64,000 bases of DNA from Kosakonia sp. BYX6 (GCF_038449125.1 NZ_CP151800.1:3692406-3756405), one strand, 5' to 3'; counted from the stretch's first letter, positions 18,575 through 28,890 are shown. Notes: generated by a model not told the origin, from the sequence alone. A program made the numbers and translations.

Positions 18575-19309
18575 TTAACCTTCGTGCAGCCCGCATTCGC
18601 GTTTCAGGCCGAAGAAGCGGGTTTCTTCTTCCGCCATGCCCGGTTCCCATTTGCGGGTGGTGTGGGTATCGCCGACCGACAGGTAACCCTGATCCCACAG
18701 CGGGTGATAATTCAGCCCGTGTTTTTGCAGGTACTGATACACCGTGCGGTTGTCCCAGTCGATGATCGGCAGCACTTTGAACACGCCGCGTTGAATTGCC
18801 AGCACCGGCAGTGTCGCACGGCTACCGGATTGCTCGCGGCGCAGCCCGGCAAACCAGGTTTGCGCGTTCAGATCGCTCAGCGCACGGTTCATCGGCTCGA
18901 CTTTGTTGATCTGGTTGTACTTCTCAATCCCCTCGACGCCCTGCTCCCACAATTTGCCGTAGCGCGCTTCTTGCCACGCCGGGCTTTGCTCTGCGCGATA
19001 AACCTTGAGGTTCAGCTTGAGCTTGTCCGTCAGTTCATCAATAAACTGGTAGGTTTCCGGGAACAGATAGCCGGTATCCGTCAAGATCACCGGGATACCC
19101 GGGCAAACCTGATTCACCAGATGCAGGCTGACCGCCGCCTGAATACCAAAACTGGATGAGAGCACATATTCACCCGGCAGGTTTTCCAGTGCCCAGGCCA
19201 CGCGCGCTTCGGCGGTGAGTTTCTCAAGCTGCGCGTTGGTTTCGGCAAGCTGAAGAATGCGATCCACTTTCGGCAGGTCGTTGAGGGCGTTCAGATCGAG
19301 TTTGGACAT
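18575..19309 (-). CDS. cysH: Phosphoadenosine phosphosulfate reductase CysH
   Basis: 244-residue thioredoxin-dependent PAPS reductase, making sulfite. It starts [19 protein letters not shown] as in E. coli; an upstream frame extension to 19432 only reads through BIME sequence. The PP-loop is in [16 protein letters not shown], and the catalytic Cys is in the C-terminal KRECGLHEG. It is the last gene of cysJIH, but a BIME separates it from cysI. Confidence 0.97.
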   Translation of the reverse strand: MSKLDLNALNDLPKVDRILQLAETNAQLEKLTAEARVAWALENLPGEYVLSSSFGIQAAVSLHLVNQVCPGIPVILTDTGYLFPETYQFIDELTDKLKLNLKVYRAEQSPAWQEARYGKLWEQGVEGIEKYNQINKVEPMNRALSDLNAQTWFAGLRREQSGSRATLPVLAIQRGVFKVLPIIDWDNRTVYQYLQKHGLNYHPLWDQGYLSVGDTHTTRKWEPGMAEEETRFFGLKRECGLHEG

Positions 19310-19330
19310 AAGTTCCTCACTGTTTTCTTT

Positions 19331-19470
19331 GCCGGATGGCGGCTTCGCCTTATCCGGCCTACAAAACCATTGACGGCATCCCGTGAGCCGGATGGCGCTT
19401 CGCTTATCCGGCCTACAAACCGTTGGCGGCATACCGTAGGCCGGATAAGGCGTTTACGCCGCCATCCGGC
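19331..19470. repeat. REP/BIME cluster 4, inside the cysJIH operon
   Basis: Three REP-like units (GCCGGATGGCGG, CCGGATGGCGCTTCGC, GTAGGCCGGATAAGGCG with CCGCCATCCGGC) fill the gap between cysI and cysH. In an operon such units can protect upstream mRNA or reduce downstream expression. Confidence 0.88.
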
Positions 19471-19481
19471 ATTCAGTTACG

Positions 19482-21194
19482 TTATTCCCAAAAATCCCGC
19501 GCCGGATCGAGCACCGGGCGGATGATTCCGGCGCGAACGGTGAAATCGCCGAAGCCTTCATCCCCTTCACGCTCATGCGCCCAGCGATCGACCAACGTGT
19601 CGATCTCGCTGAGAATTTCCGCTTCCGTGATGTTTTCGCGGTACATACGCGGAATACGCGTGCCGATGCGGTTGCCGCCGATATGCAGGTTATAACGCCC
19701 CGGCGCTTTACCGACGAGGCCGATTTCCGCCAGCATCGCGCGGCCACAGCCGTTCGGGCAGCCTGTTACGCGCAATACAATGTGATCGTCGCCAACGCCG
19801 TGTTTTTCCATTACCGATTCGACTTTATCGACGAACGATGGCAGGAAACGTTCGGCTTCCGCCATCGCCAGCGGGCAGGTCGGGAACGACACACAGGCCA
19901 TTGAGTTTTCACGCTGCGGTTTCACTGCGTCCATCAGCCCGTGGCTGCGCGCCAGTTTCTCGATCTTCGCTTTCTGGCTTTCCGGCACGCCCGCGACAAT
20001 CAGGTTCTGGTTGGCCGTTAAACGGAAATCGCCTTTATGGATCTTAGCAATTTCCAGCAGACCGGTTTTCAGCGGGCGGCCTGGATAATCCAGAATGCGG
20101 CCATTTTCGATAAACAGCGTCAGGTGCCATTTATTGTCAATGCCTTTCACCCAGCCGATACGATCGCCACGCCCGGTAAATTCATACGGACGGATCGGTT
20201 CGAATTTAATACCTGCGCGGCGCTCAACTTCTTCTTTGAAGGTTTCAACGCCGACGCGCTCCAGCGTGTATTTGGTTTTCGCGTTTTTGCGATCGGTACG
20301 GTTGCCCCAATCGCGCTGCGTGGTAACGACCGCTTCGGCCACTGCCAGCGTGTGCGCCAGCGGCAGGTAACCAAACTCGCTCGCCGTGCGGGCGTACGTT
20401 TTCTTATTACCGTGCTCAATGGAAAGCCCGCCGCCCACCAGCAGGTTAAAGCCCACCAGCTTGCCGTTCTCCGCCACGGCGATAAAGTTCATGTCGTTGG
20501 CGTGCAGATCCACATCGTTTTGCGGCGGGATCACTACCGTGGTTTTGAACTTACGCGGCAAGTAAGTTTTGCCCAGAATCGGCTCTTCGTCGGTGGTCGC
20601 GACTTTCTCGGCATCGTGCCAAATCTCCGCATAAGCGCGGGTGCGCGGCAGCAGATGCTCAGAGAGTTTTTTCGCCCACTCGTACGCTTCCGCGTGCAGT
20701 TGCGATTCGATCGGGTTCGAGGTGCACAGCACGTTACGGTTAACGTCGTTGGCGGTGGCCAGCGCGTCCAGCCCGACTTCGTGCAACATCTGATGCGCCG
20801 GTTTGACGTTCTTTTTCAGAATGCCGTGAAACTGGAATGTCTGGCGGTTGGTCAGGCGAATACTGCCGTAGATTGTTTTATCGTCGGCAAATTTATCAAT
20901 CGACAGCCACTGCTTCGGTGTAATGATGCCGCCCGGCAGACGGCAACGCAGCATCATGGCGTGGCGCGGTTCGAGTTTTTGCTCGGCGCGTTCGGCGCGA
21001 ATGTCGCGGTCATCCTGCTGGTACATGCCGTGAAAACGGATCAGCAGGAAGTTATCGCCGTTGAAGCCGCCGGTCAGACCGTCGTGCAAATCTTCTGCAA
21101 TGGTGCCGCGCAGATAGTTGCTTTCAAGCTTCAGGCGCTCGGCGTCGGCCAGTTTGCCTTCGACCACCAGTGGGCCGGGGTGTTTATCGCTCAT
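19482..21194 (-). CDS. cysI: Sulfite reductase hemoprotein subunit CysI
   Basis: 570-residue beta subunit of assimilatory NADPH-sulfite reductase (CysJ8I4), reducing sulfite to sulfide. The [4Fe-4S]/siroheme Cys ligands are visible as [16 protein letters not shown] (about residues 434-440) and [11 protein letters not shown] (about 479-483). The length equals E. coli CysI. The start ATG overlaps the cysJ stop by one base (TAATG), so the two are coupled. Confidence 0.98.
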   Translation of the reverse strand: MSDKHPGPLVVEGKLADAERLKLESNYLRGTIAEDLHDGLTGGFNGDNFLLIRFHGMYQQDDRDIRAERAEQKLEPRHAMMLRCRLPGGIITPKQWLSIDKFADDKTIYGSIRLTNRQTFQFHGILKKNVKPAHQMLHEVGLDALATANDVNRNVLCTSNPIESQLHAEAYEWAKKLSEHLLPRTRAYAEIWHDAEKVATTDEEPILGKTYLPRKFKTTVVIPPQNDVDLHANDMNFIAVAENGKLVGFNLLVGGGLSIEHGNKKTYARTASEFGYLPLAHTLAVAEAVVTTQRDWGNRTDRKNAKTKYTLERVGVETFKEEVERRAGIKFEPIRPYEFTGRGDRIGWVKGIDNKWHLTLFIENGRILDYPGRPLKTGLLEIAKIHKGDFRLTANQNLIVAGVPESQKAKIEKLARSHGLMDAVKPQRENSMACVSFPTCPLAMAEAERFLPSFVDKVESVMEKHGVGDDHIVLRVTGCPNGCGRAMLAEIGLVGKAPGRYNLHIGGNRIGTRIPRMYRENITEAEILSEIDTLVDRWAHEREGDEGFGDFTVRAGIIRPVLDPARDFWE

Positions 21195-22999
21195 TAGTAG
21201 ACATCTCGCTGATAACGGCGCTCAACGCGCAGCTCACTTAAAAATTCATCCGCCGTTTCGGTATCCATGCCACCGAACTCGGCAATCACGTCCAGTAAAG
21301 CCTGCTCAACGTCTTTCGCCATGCGATTGGCGTCGCCGCAGACATAAATGTGCGCGCCGTCATTAATCCAGCGCCACAGTTCCGCGCCTTGTTCGCGCAG
21401 TTTGTCTTGTACGTAGACTTTTTCTTTTTGATCGCGGGACCACGCCAAATCGATGCGATTCAGCAGGCCCTCTTTCACATAACGCTGCCACTCCACCTGA
21501 TAGAGGAAATCCTCGGTGAAGTGCGGGTTGCCAAAGAACAGCCAGTTTTTGCCTGGCGCTTCATCGGCGGCGCGCTGCTGAATAAAGGCGCGAAACGGCG
21601 CAATGCCGGTGCCTGGGCCAATCATAATCACCGGTGTTTCCGGGTTGGCAGGCAGGCGGAAGTTATCGTTATGCTCAATAAACACCCGTACTTCGCCGTC
21701 TTCTTCCACGCGTTCGGCGAGGAAGCTCGACGCACCGCCCGCGCGGGCGCGGCCTTCAATGTCAAAACGCACGACACCGACGGTGACATGCACTTCGCTT
21801 TCCACTTCCGCTTGCGAAGAGGCAATCGAATAAAGGCGCGGCGTCAGCGGGCGCAGCAAGTCGATCAGCGCTTGCGCGTCCAGTTGCGCCGGCGAAAAAC
21901 GCACCATATCAACAATAGGCGTTGTGGCGGCGTAATGCTGCAATTGGGCTTTATCGCCCACCAGCGGCAGCAGCGATTCACTGCGTGTCAGAGTGGCGTA
22001 ATTTTCGACGATGTTGGCGGTGTTCACCGTCAGCTCGAAGTGCCATTGCAACGCTTCTGAAAGCGCCTGCGTTTTGCCATCGACTGTGACTTGCTCGTCG
22101 CCTTTCAACCACAGCAGTTCAACCAGCTCTTTGACCAGCGCCGGATCGTTCTGATACCAGACGCCGAGCGCGTCGCCCGGCTGGTAGCGCAGGCCGGAAT
22201 CGCCGAGATCGATTTCGATATGGCGAACATCTTTTTCTGAGTTGCGACCGGTGATTTTCTGGTTGATCGAAAGATTCGCGGTGAGCGGCGCTTCTTTGGT
22301 GTAAGGGCTGGAGAACACTTCATTGACCGCGCCGGTGGTACTTGCGAGTGCTTGCCCAGGCGTTGCGGCCGGTGCGCGGGCTTTCAATACGTCTACCACG
22401 CGGGCGCGCCATTCGGCGGCGGCGGGTTGGTATTCAACATCGGCATCCACGCGATCTAACAGGCGCTCGGCACCGAGTTCCGCCAGTTTGCTGTCGAAAT
22501 CTTTCCCGGCCTGGCAGAAGAATTCATACGAGGTGTCGCCAAGACCAAAGACCGCAAAGGCGGTGCCGTCGAGTTTCGGCGCTTTTTTCGAGAACAGGAA
22601 TTTGTGCAGCGCGACGGCTTCTTCCGGCGCTTCCCCTTCCCCCTGGGTGGACGCGACAATCACCAGCAATTTTTCGTTGGCGATCTGTTTGAATTTGTAG
22701 TCGCCCGCGTTGACCAAATTGACGTTGAGCTTCGCCGCCAGCAGATCGTCACGCAGCGCTTCGGCGACGCGGCGCGCATTGCCGGTCTGCGACGCGGAAA
22801 TCAGGGTGATGGACGGTGTTTCTGCAACCGGTGCGGGCGTGGCAACCGCAGTGCCGGGCTGCTGGTTCAGCATGCCCCAGAAATAGCCAGAAACCCAGGC
22901 GAGCTGGGTGGGAGTTAAATCAGTGGTGGCTGCCTGAAGGCGCGCCAGTTGCTCCGGGTTTAACGGGAGCAACGCGGAAGATGGGGCCAGGGTCGTCAT
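21194..22999 (-). CDS. cysJ: Sulfite reductase flavoprotein subunit CysJ
   Basis: 601-residue alpha subunit. It passes electrons from NADPH through FAD and FMN to CysI. The flavodoxin domain is about residues 64-200 ([26 protein letters not shown]). The ferredoxin-reductase part has RLYSIASSQ for FAD and [12 protein letters not shown] for NADPH, and ends ERRYQRDVY as in E. coli. First gene of cysJIH, divergent from queD; CysB activation is expected from E. coli, but I could not identify a CysB site with confidence. Confidence 0.98.
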   Translation of the reverse strand: MTTLAPSSALLPLNPEQLARLQAATTDLTPTQLAWVSGYFWGMLNQQPGTAVATPAPVAETPSITLISASQTGNARRVAEALRDDLLAAKLNVNLVNAGDYKFKQIANEKLLVIVASTQGEGEAPEEAVALHKFLFSKKAPKLDGTAFAVFGLGDTSYEFFCQAGKDFDSKLAELGAERLLDRVDADVEYQPAAAEWRARVVDVLKARAPAATPGQALASTTGAVNEVFSSPYTKEAPLTANLSINQKITGRNSEKDVRHIEIDLGDSGLRYQPGDALGVWYQNDPALVKELVELLWLKGDEQVTVDGKTQALSEALQWHFELTVNTANIVENYATLTRSESLLPLVGDKAQLQHYAATTPIVDMVRFSPAQLDAQALIDLLRPLTPRLYSIASSQAEVESEVHVTVGVVRFDIEGRARAGGASSFLAERVEEDGEVRVFIEHNDNFRLPANPETPVIMIGPGTGIAPFRAFIQQRAADEAPGKNWLFFGNPHFTEDFLYQVEWQRYVKEGLLNRIDLAWSRDQKEKVYVQDKLREQGAELWRWINDGAHIYVCGDANRMAKDVEQALLDVIAEFGGMDTETADEFLSELRVERRYQRDVY

Positions 23000-23305
23000 G
23001 CGTCGTTATGTTCCAGTAGCAAAGCTGTTTTTATAGTTTGAAAAACAGAAGAGAATGTAAGGTTAACGGCGGGGATAATAACAATTAAAGAAAGGTTGGA
23101 AATAATAAATAACCAAAAGAACTAACCTGTTTTAGCTATAGTTATTAACAGTAAAACCGGTTGAATAACTGACTGAATTGTATTGATAAATTCACCATGC
23201 TGCGATGTTGCGCCCGTTGTCATCACTTTTAGTGATTTTAATTAATGCTAAAAAAGGTCATTTCCGCTACCATTCGGCGGTTTTTTGTCAGCCTGAGAGT
23301 TCATT
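23000..23305. other. Divergent cysJ-queD intergenic region
   Basis: About 306 bp, strongly AT-rich between 23040 and 23200. It should carry the cysJ promoter with CysB sites and the queD promoter. CysB sites are too degenerate to call by eye. No gene or structured RNA is seen. Confidence 0.55.
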
Positions 23306-23668
23306 ATGTCGACCACCTTGTTTAAAGATTTCACCTTCGAAGCCGCTCATCATTTGCCGCACGTCCCGCAGGGGCACAAATGCGGTCGTCTGCATGGCCA
23401 CTCTTTTATGGTGCGCCTGGAGATAACCGGCGAGGTGGATCCTTATACCGGCTGGATTATGGACTTCGCCGAATTGAAAGCGGCATTTAAACCGCTTTAC
23501 GACCGACTGGATCACTACTATCTGAACGAGATCCCAGGGCTTGAAAACCCGACCAGCGAAGTACTGGCGAAATGGATTTGGGACCAGATGAAGCCGATTG
23601 TGCCGTTGCTGAGCGCGGTGATGATTAAAGAAACCTGCACCGCAGGCTGTGTCTATCGCGGGGAGTAA
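23306..23668 (+). CDS. queD: 6-carboxy-5,6,7,8-tetrahydropterin synthase QueD
   Basis: 120-residue enzyme converting dihydroneopterin triphosphate to 6-carboxytetrahydropterin, the first dedicated step to preQ0 and queuosine. The T-fold motif has Zn ligands His15, His30 and His32, and catalytic Cys26 in [12 protein letters not shown]. It ends [10 protein letters not shown] like E. coli QueD (CTAGCIYRGE). A short stem (AGCCATTTCC/GGAAATGGCT, 23679-23706) follows. Confidence 0.95.
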   Translation: MSTTLFKDFTFEAAHHLPHVPQGHKCGRLHGHSFMVRLEITGEVDPYTGWIMDFAELKAAFKPLYDRLDHYYLNEIPGLENPTSEVLAKWIWDQMKPIVPLLSAVMIKETCTAGCVYRGE

Positions 23669-23721
23669 TCCCGCCGCCAGCCATTTCCCCTTTTCAGGAA
23701 ATGGCTGACAACTATCGCGCA

Positions 23722-24510
23722 TTAACGCACCAGAAAACCGCCGTCCACCGCCAGCACGTGGCCATTGACATAATCGGATGCGCGGCTGGCGAGGAAAATC
23801 ATCGCACCCATTAAATCCGGCTTATCGCCCCAGCGATTCGCCGGAATATGATCTAATACCCAACGATTGGTTTTCGCTTTACTGCGTGTAACGCGGGTAA
23901 TATCGGTGGCGTAATAACCCGGCGCAATACCATTAACCTGAATATTGTATTTCGCCAACTCATCACAATAAGCTTTGGTCAACCCCACCAGCGCATGTTT
24001 ACTTGCAGAATAAGCGGGCGACCATTGACCGCCTCTATAAGATAACACCGAACAAATATTAATTATTTTCCCCGATTGACGGGGGATCATTATTTTTGAC
24101 GCTTCATAACTTAATTCAAAAGCCGCCGTCAGATTGACATTAATCATCGGATCCCAATCATCGCGATTAAAATCCTGCACTTTATTTAAATTACAAATTC
24201 CGGCGTTATTGACCAGAATATCAACGGTGCCAAAACGCTCACAACAGGCAGAAATCACCTGTTCAGGCGCACCTTTCGCGGTGATATCGACATGCATAAA
24301 CGCCACATCGACGCCCTGTTGCTGAATCACGGTTTTTGTTTCCCCCTCATCGCGGGAAAAACCGGGAATAAAAACATTCGCGCCGGCTTTGGCTAATGCC
24401 ACAGAGAACGCCTGACCTAACCCCGTATTTCCACCGGTGACAATGGCGTTTTTTCCTTTGAGAGAAAAAAAGTCCATGGAAAATCCATTTAATGAAGCAG
24501 TTGTTATCAT
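23722..24510 (-). CDS. ygcW: Short-chain dehydrogenase YgcW
   Basis: 262-residue SDR-family oxidoreductase, probably a sugar-acid or KduD-like 2-dehydro-3-deoxygluconate-type dehydrogenase; the physiological substrate is not established. NAD-binding TGGNTGLGQAFSVAL, NNAG in LVNNAGICNL, catalytic Ser in ICSVLSYRGG and YSASK. It matches E. coli YgcW along its length (SLNxFSMDFFSLKG at the start, VDGGFLVR at the end). The ATG at 24510 gives nearly the E. coli length; a TTG at 24519 is the alternative. A CRP-type site lies 117-132 bp upstream. Confidence 0.88.
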   Translation of the reverse strand: MITTASLNGFSMDFFSLKGKNAIVTGGNTGLGQAFSVALAKAGANVFIPGFSRDEGETKTVIQQQGVDVAFMHVDITAKGAPEQVISACCERFGTVDILVNNAGICNLNKVQDFNRDDWDPMINVNLTAAFELSYEASKIMIPRQSGKIINICSVLSYRGGQWSPAYSASKHALVGLTKAYCDELAKYNIQVNGIAPGYYATDITRVTRSKAKTNRWVLDHIPANRWGDKPDLMGAMIFLASRASDYVNGHVLAVDGGFLVR

Positions 24511-24626
24511 ATTTTCCAAATTCCATTTTAATAAAAGAACGATATATTCCCTGTTAAGACGATTATCTTATTTATGACTTTCGAGAAAAAAGCCGACGAT
24601 TATCATCACAAATAAAGTGCATGTAG

Positions 24627-24642
24627 CGTGACAGAAATCACA
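24627..24642 (-). promoter_or_regulatory. CRP-type site upstream of ygcW
   Basis: CGTGA-CAGAAA-TCACA differs from the CRP consensus TGTGA-N6-TCACA at one position. It lies between the queE terminator and ygcW, which fits catabolite control of a sugar-related dehydrogenase. Inferred. Confidence 0.55.
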
Positions 24643-24672
24643 GCTCAGTTTTTATAGGATATTTCATTCGAG

Positions 24673-24697
24673 AAAAAACCCGCCGGACGGCGGGTTT
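24673..24697 (-). terminator. Rho-independent terminator of queE
   Basis: Read on the minus strand: AACCCGCCG-TC-CGGCGGGTT followed by T residues, ending just after the queE stop. It separates queE from ygcW. Confidence 0.85.
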
Positions 24698-24702
24698 GGT
24701 TA

Positions 24703-25374
24703 TCAAGCGATATTCAGGTATTTGTGCGTTTGCATCGACAACCGCCAGTTGCGGGCAATGCAGGTTTCAATGCATAACCGCGTGGCGTCCTCTTTCTGGC
24801 TAATCGGTTGCAGCGCGATAACCCGCTGCTTATCGTCAGTCAGTTGCGCCAGTAATTCATCCAGCGCTTCAATGTCACGCATCCGCCCGACCGGGTGTTT
24901 GATCTCATCGGCGCGTTCCAGCGCCTGTTGTAGGACATCATAACCGCCGCGCATATTCACCTTCGGCGACACGGTGACCCAGGTGGTGTGCGAAGTGCGC
25001 ACTTCATGGGTGCCACTGGTTTCAATCTGGCAGCTAAAGCCGTTTTTCTCCAGCAGGCTGGTCAGTGGGATCAAATCGTGAATGCAGGGTTCGCCGCCGG
25101 TGATCACCACATGGCGGGCAGTCCAGCCCTGACGCTGAATGATGGCGAGCAGATCTTCGCTGCTTGCCGCGCCCCATTTGTCGCTCTCTTTGGTTTTCGC
25201 GAGCACGCTAAACAGCGACACCTCCCGATCCGCAAGCTTATCCCAGGTATGTTTGGTATCGCACCAGGCGCAACCAACCGGGCATCCCTGTAAACGAATA
25301 AAAATAGCGGGAACGCCGGTAAAGTAACCCTCGCCTTGCAGGGTCTGGAACATCTCGTTAATCGGGTACTGCAT
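24703..25374 (-). CDS. queE: 7-carboxy-7-deazaguanine synthase QueE
   Basis: 223-residue radical SAM enzyme acting after QueD in preQ0 synthesis. The N-terminus MQYPINEMFQTLQGEGYFTG and the cluster motif GCPVGCAWCDTKHTW (three Cys) are as in E. coli, and ITGGEPCIHDL is the SAM-binding GGE motif. Two ATGs are in tandem; the second (25374) matches E. coli. In E. coli large amounts of QueE also block division under low-Mg stress; this is known there only. Confidence 0.96.
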   Translation of the reverse strand: MQYPINEMFQTLQGEGYFTGVPAIFIRLQGCPVGCAWCDTKHTWDKLADREVSLFSVLAKTKESDKWGAASSEDLLAIIQRQGWTARHVVITGGEPCIHDLIPLTSLLEKNGFSCQIETSGTHEVRTSHTTWVTVSPKVNMRGGYDVLQQALERADEIKHPVGRMRDIEALDELLAQLTDDKQRVIALQPISQKEDATRLCIETCIARNWRLSMQTHKYLNIA

Positions 25375-25550
25375 CATCGCTCTTACTAAAAAGGAAAAAA
25401 GGGATTATTGCAGATAACCCTCGCACATTCATGTGCCATTTGCGCTTCGCCGCTAAGTGGTTGTAAGTATTGACGCCAATTATGGCGAATTGTCATCCCT
25501 GAAAATGTGCCGCTATTATGTGAACTGTTTCTCTCCGCCCTGCAAGGATA

Positions 25551-26483
25551 ATGCTTATGGCACGCTTGTTCGCGCTGTTGCTGGTACTGAGCGGCTTTGC
25601 TTTCCAGGCGCAGGCGCTTCCTGTTCCCACCATGCACGGGTTCTTTAACGATCCTGAGGATGTGTTGAACGCTCAGGAAGAGGCCACGCTCAGCCGCGAA
25701 GTGGCTGCGCAAAATGCGCAGACCGGTACGCAAACCGCCGTGTTAATCGTGCCCTCTTTGCACGGCGATAATCTCGAATTCTTTGCCAACCGCGTGTTCA
25801 ACACCTGGCAGTTGGGCGACGCCGATCGCAATGATGGCGTGCTGGTTTTGGTTGCCTGGCAGGATCGCAAAGTGCGAATCGAAGTGGGTCGCGGCCTTGA
25901 AAGCGTGATCACTAACCCGCTGGCGAAGCGAATTATTGATGAGCAAATGATCCCGCATTTTAAAGTCGGCGATCTCTCAACCGGCATCGGGCAGGGCCTT
26001 AAAGGGATCAACGCGCTGCTTAACAAACAACCGCTGCCGCAGGCTTCATCCCCGTCGTGGCTGCGGTCGTTTGTCTTCGATTTCGCTTTCTGGAAGGGGC
26101 TGCCTGTTCTGGCTATCGCCCTCTTTTTCTTGTTTCACAAACGCAAAAAAAAGACGCTTTTGACGCTGTTTTTTGGTTCCTCTTGCTTCCTGACGCCCGT
26201 ACTCGCCATCACCAGCGACTTTTTCCCGTGGGTGGAACCGTTTCTGTGGCTCAGCTTTTCGATTCCTTTCCTGATCATTTTTTTGGCGTTGCTGGTGATG
26301 TGGCTTTACCCGCAGCGCCTGCTCGAATCAGCGCAAGGCGCTGGCGACGGCACATCCAACTGGATAGCGAACGACTTCATTCACCACCACAGCAACAGTA
26401 ACGATAGCGCAAGCCACAGCAGCAGCGACAGCTCTGGCGGCGGTGGTTCCAGCGACGGCGGCGGTTCGTCAGGAAGCTGGTGA
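25551..26483 (+). CDS. ygcG: TPM-domain membrane protein YgcG
   Basis: 310-residue envelope protein of unknown function. A signal peptide (MLMARLFALLLVLSGFAFQA) is followed by a TPM domain at about residues 30-160 (DVLNAQEEATLSREV; DDGVLVLV-type NDGVLVLVAWQDRKVRIEVG), then three hydrophobic segments (about 175-195, 200-222, 230-262), and a Ser/Gly-rich tail ending GGGGSSDGGGSSGSW. Such tails are common in TPM proteins. The start at 25551 follows AAGGATA. The 3' end overlaps the convergent nanE by 15 bp. Confidence 0.85.
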   Translation: MLMARLFALLLVLSGFAFQAQALPVPTMHGFFNDPEDVLNAQEEATLSREVAAQNAQTGTQTAVLIVPSLHGDNLEFFANRVFNTWQLGDADRNDGVLVLVAWQDRKVRIEVGRGLESVITNPLAKRIIDEQMIPHFKVGDLSTGIGQGLKGINALLNKQPLPQASSPSWLRSFVFDFAFWKGLPVLAIALFFLFHKRKKKTLLTLFFGSSCFLTPVLAITSDFFPWVEPFLWLSFSIPFLIIFLALLVMWLYPQRLLESAQGAGDGTSNWIANDFIHHHSNSNDSASHSSSDSSGGGGSSDGGGSSGSW

Positions 26484-27158
26484 ATTCAGCGCGTCGATAA
26501 AGCGCTGTGTGATCTGCTGCGGGCGCGTGATGGCGCCGCCGACTACCACCGCATGGGCGCCCAACGCCAGGCAGCGCGCCGCGCGCTCTGGCGTGTCGAC
26601 ATTGCCTTCGGCAATCACCGGAATGCTCACCGCCGCCAGCACCGCTTTTAACTGCGCGCAGTCGTTATCCGGCAGGCTATGGCCTTTGGTCTGCGCCGTG
26701 TAGCCGTACAGCGTGGTGCCCACACAATCGAAACCGAGTTGCTGCGCGATGACCGCTTCTTCCACGCTGGCGGTATCGGCCATCAATAGCAGGTGCGGAT
26801 ACGTTTGGCGGATTTGCCTGACCAGGTGTTCGAGTGTCTCCCCGCCAGGCCTGGGGCGGTTAGTGGCATCCAGGGCGATCATCTCGGGGGCGGCGCGCAT
26901 CAGTTCATCAATTTCACGCATCGTCGCGGTGATAAAGACATCGCAGTTCGCGTAGTTACGTTTAATGATGCCAATCACCGGCAGCGCGACTTCTTGTTTG
27001 ATCGCCTCAATATCCACCACGCTGTTAGCGCGGATCCCGGACGCACCGCCAAGCGCCGCCGCCAGCGCCATTTTCGCCATGATAAACGGGCTGTGCAGCG
27101 GTTCGTTTTCCAGCGCCTGGCAGGAGACCACCAGCTTCCCTTTGATTTGTTCTAACAT
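26469..27158 (-). CDS. nanE: N-acetylmannosamine-6-phosphate 2-epimerase NanE-type
   Basis: 229-residue TIM-barrel epimerase converting ManNAc-6-P to GlcNAc-6-P. Family blocks: GKLVVSCQALENEPLHSP, GASGIRANSV, PVIGIIKRNY, IALDATNRPRP with the catalytic Lys/Glu region, and IAEGNVDTPERAARCLALG. It follows the PTS gene by 2 bp and lacks the rest of a nan operon (no nanA, nanT or nanK here). So it seems to process a sugar already phosphorylated by the PTS. This gene is not in the E. coli cysH-eno interval. Confidence 0.9.
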   Translation of the reverse strand: MLEQIKGKLVVSCQALENEPLHSPFIMAKMALAAALGGASGIRANSVVDIEAIKQEVALPVIGIIKRNYANCDVFITATMREIDELMRAAPEMIALDATNRPRPGGETLEHLVRQIRQTYPHLLLMADTASVEEAVIAQQLGFDCVGTTLYGYTAQTKGHSLPDNDCAQLKAVLAAVSIPVIAEGNVDTPERAARCLALGAHAVVVGGAITRPQQITQRFIDALNSPAS

Positions 27159-27160
27159 CG

Positions 27161-28720
27161 TTAACCTCTGCTTAGTAACTCTTCCACTTCATTTTTGATA
27201 ATGGTGACATGGGGGCCGTAAATGACCTGAACGCCGTTGCCGCGCAAGATCACGCCGCGCGCGCCGGTCGCTTTCAACGCCGCTTCGTTGACTTTGCTGC
27301 CATCAACAACCGTGATGCGCAAACGCGTGGCGCAGCAATCCACCTCTTCCAGGTTCGCATCGCCGCCAAGCCCCGCCACGATGGCCTGCGCCCGCTCGCT
27401 ATCGTTAATGACCACGTTTTCCACCGTCTCTTTTTCACGCCCTGGGGTAGCAAAATCGAAGCGGGTTATCAGGAAACGGAACGTGAAGTAGTAGAGGAAA
27501 AACCACGGTACGCCGACCAGCGGCACGTACATCCAGTGGGTTTTCGCTTCGCCCTGCAAAATGCCAAACAGGATGAAATCAATAAATCCGCCCGAGAAAG
27601 TCTGCCCGATGGTGATGTGCAGGATGTGCGCCAGCATAAACGCCAGCCCGTCGAAGAAGGCGTGAATGACATACAGCACCGGCGCGACAAACAGGAAGGA
27701 GAACTCAATCGGTTCGGTAATGCCGGTCAGGAAAGAGGTTAACGCCGCCGACAGCAGCAGCCCGGCGACACGTTTTTTGTTTTCCGGTTTGGCGGTGTGG
27801 TACATCGCCAGGCACGCGCCAATCAGGCCAAACATCATGGTAATAAAACGCCCGGACATAAAACGCGAGGTGCCAACGTAGAACTGCTGCGTCGAGGGAT
27901 CGGCAAGCTGGGCGAAGAAGATGCGCTGCGTACCTTCTACCAGTTGGCCGTTGACCATCTCGCTGCCGCCGAGCGCTGTGGTCCAGAAAGGCAGATAGAA
28001 GATATGGTGCAAACCGAACGGGCCAAGCATGCGCAGAATAAAGCCGTACAGCAGCGTACCGAGATAGCCGGTGGCATCGACCAGCCCGCCGAGACCGAAA
28101 ATCAGCTTCTGGAAATGCGGCCATACCACCGTCATTACCGCACCGACGAGGATTGCCGCCAACGAACTGATAATCGGCACAAAGCGCGAACCGCCGAAGA
28201 AACCGAGAAACTGCGGCAGCGCGATTTTGTTAAACCGTTGGTGCAACGCGCAAGTGACCAGACCAATCACCACGCCGCCGAACACGCCGGTTTCCAGCGT
28301 CTGAATGCCGAGGCTCATCCCCTGCCCGACTGCGCCTGGGTTGCTTTGCGCCAGTTGCCCGGTCAGGGTAAGTAGCGCATTGATGGTGGCGTTCATCACC
28401 AGGAAGGCCAGCAATGCCGCGAGGCCCGCGGTGCCTTTGTCTGTGCGCGCCAGGCCAACCGCTACGCCAACGGCGAACAGCACCGACAAGTTGGCAAAGA
28501 CAATCGACCCGGCGCTGCTCATGATGGTGAAAATTGCCTGTAACCAGGCGACATCCAGAAACGGATACGCGGTGATAGTGTTGGGGTTCGACAGCGCGCC
28601 GCCGATCCCGAGCAACAAACCCGCCGCCGGAAGAACGGCGATCGGCAGCATAAAAGATTTGCCGAAACGCTGCGCTTTTTCGAACCAACGTCCTGAAGAT
28701 GTCCCGCTGAAGAATGCCAT
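27161..28720 (-). CDS. PTS EIICB transporter, glucose/GlcNAc family, likely amino-sugar specific
   Basis: 519-residue phosphotransferase permease. The EIIC domain spans roughly residues 15-390 with many membrane segments and the family loop FLTGITEPIEFSFLFVAP. The EIIB domain is C-terminal (about 440-519) with the phosphorylation Cys463 in DCCATRLRITV. No EIIA domain is fused, so it needs EIIA from another protein, probably Crr. Pairing with nanE suggests ManNAc as substrate, giving ManNAc-6-P for epimerisation. It is transcribed divergently from an RpiR-type regulator. MurNAc or glucose is less likely because neither needs NanE. Confidence 0.85.
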   Translation of the reverse strand: MAFFSGTSSGRWFEKAQRFGKSFMLPIAVLPAAGLLLGIGGALSNPNTITAYPFLDVAWLQAIFTIMSSAGSIVFANLSVLFAVGVAVGLARTDKGTAGLAALLAFLVMNATINALLTLTGQLAQSNPGAVGQGMSLGIQTLETGVFGGVVIGLVTCALHQRFNKIALPQFLGFFGGSRFVPIISSLAAILVGAVMTVVWPHFQKLIFGLGGLVDATGYLGTLLYGFILRMLGPFGLHHIFYLPFWTTALGGSEMVNGQLVEGTQRIFFAQLADPSTQQFYVGTSRFMSGRFITMMFGLIGACLAMYHTAKPENKKRVAGLLLSAALTSFLTGITEPIEFSFLFVAPVLYVIHAFFDGLAFMLAHILHITIGQTFSGGFIDFILFGILQGEAKTHWMYVPLVGVPWFFLYYFTFRFLITRFDFATPGREKETVENVVINDSERAQAIVAGLGGDANLEEVDCCATRLRITVVDGSKVNEAALKATGARGVILRGNGVQVIYGPHVTIIKNEVEELLSRG

Positions 28721-28744
28721 GTTTGTTTCCCCGCCGTTGTAATG

Positions 28745-28790
28745 ATGAAAATATTTATCACATTAAAGTTAATTAATGAAAATTATCACC
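28745..28790. promoter_or_regulatory. Repeated motif between PTS operon and its RpiR-type regulator
   Basis: Two direct copies of an ATGAAAAT-rich motif ending in TTATCAC (28745-28761 and 28776-28790) lie in the divergent promoter region. They could be operator half-sites of the adjacent regulator. Based on repetition and place only. Confidence 0.4.
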
Positions 28791-28890
28791 AATAATAGCG
28801 AAGGCGATCATACTTTTTTAAAATGACTGGCAACACTGTCCGGCTTTCACGCACACTACCCGCCATGCAAAGGCGCTTTAGGATCTTATG

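Noticed and set aside
23000-23305. PreQ1 or other riboswitch before queD
   Set aside because: No conserved stem or aptamer-like core is visible in this AT-rich region, and enterobacterial queD is not known to use one.
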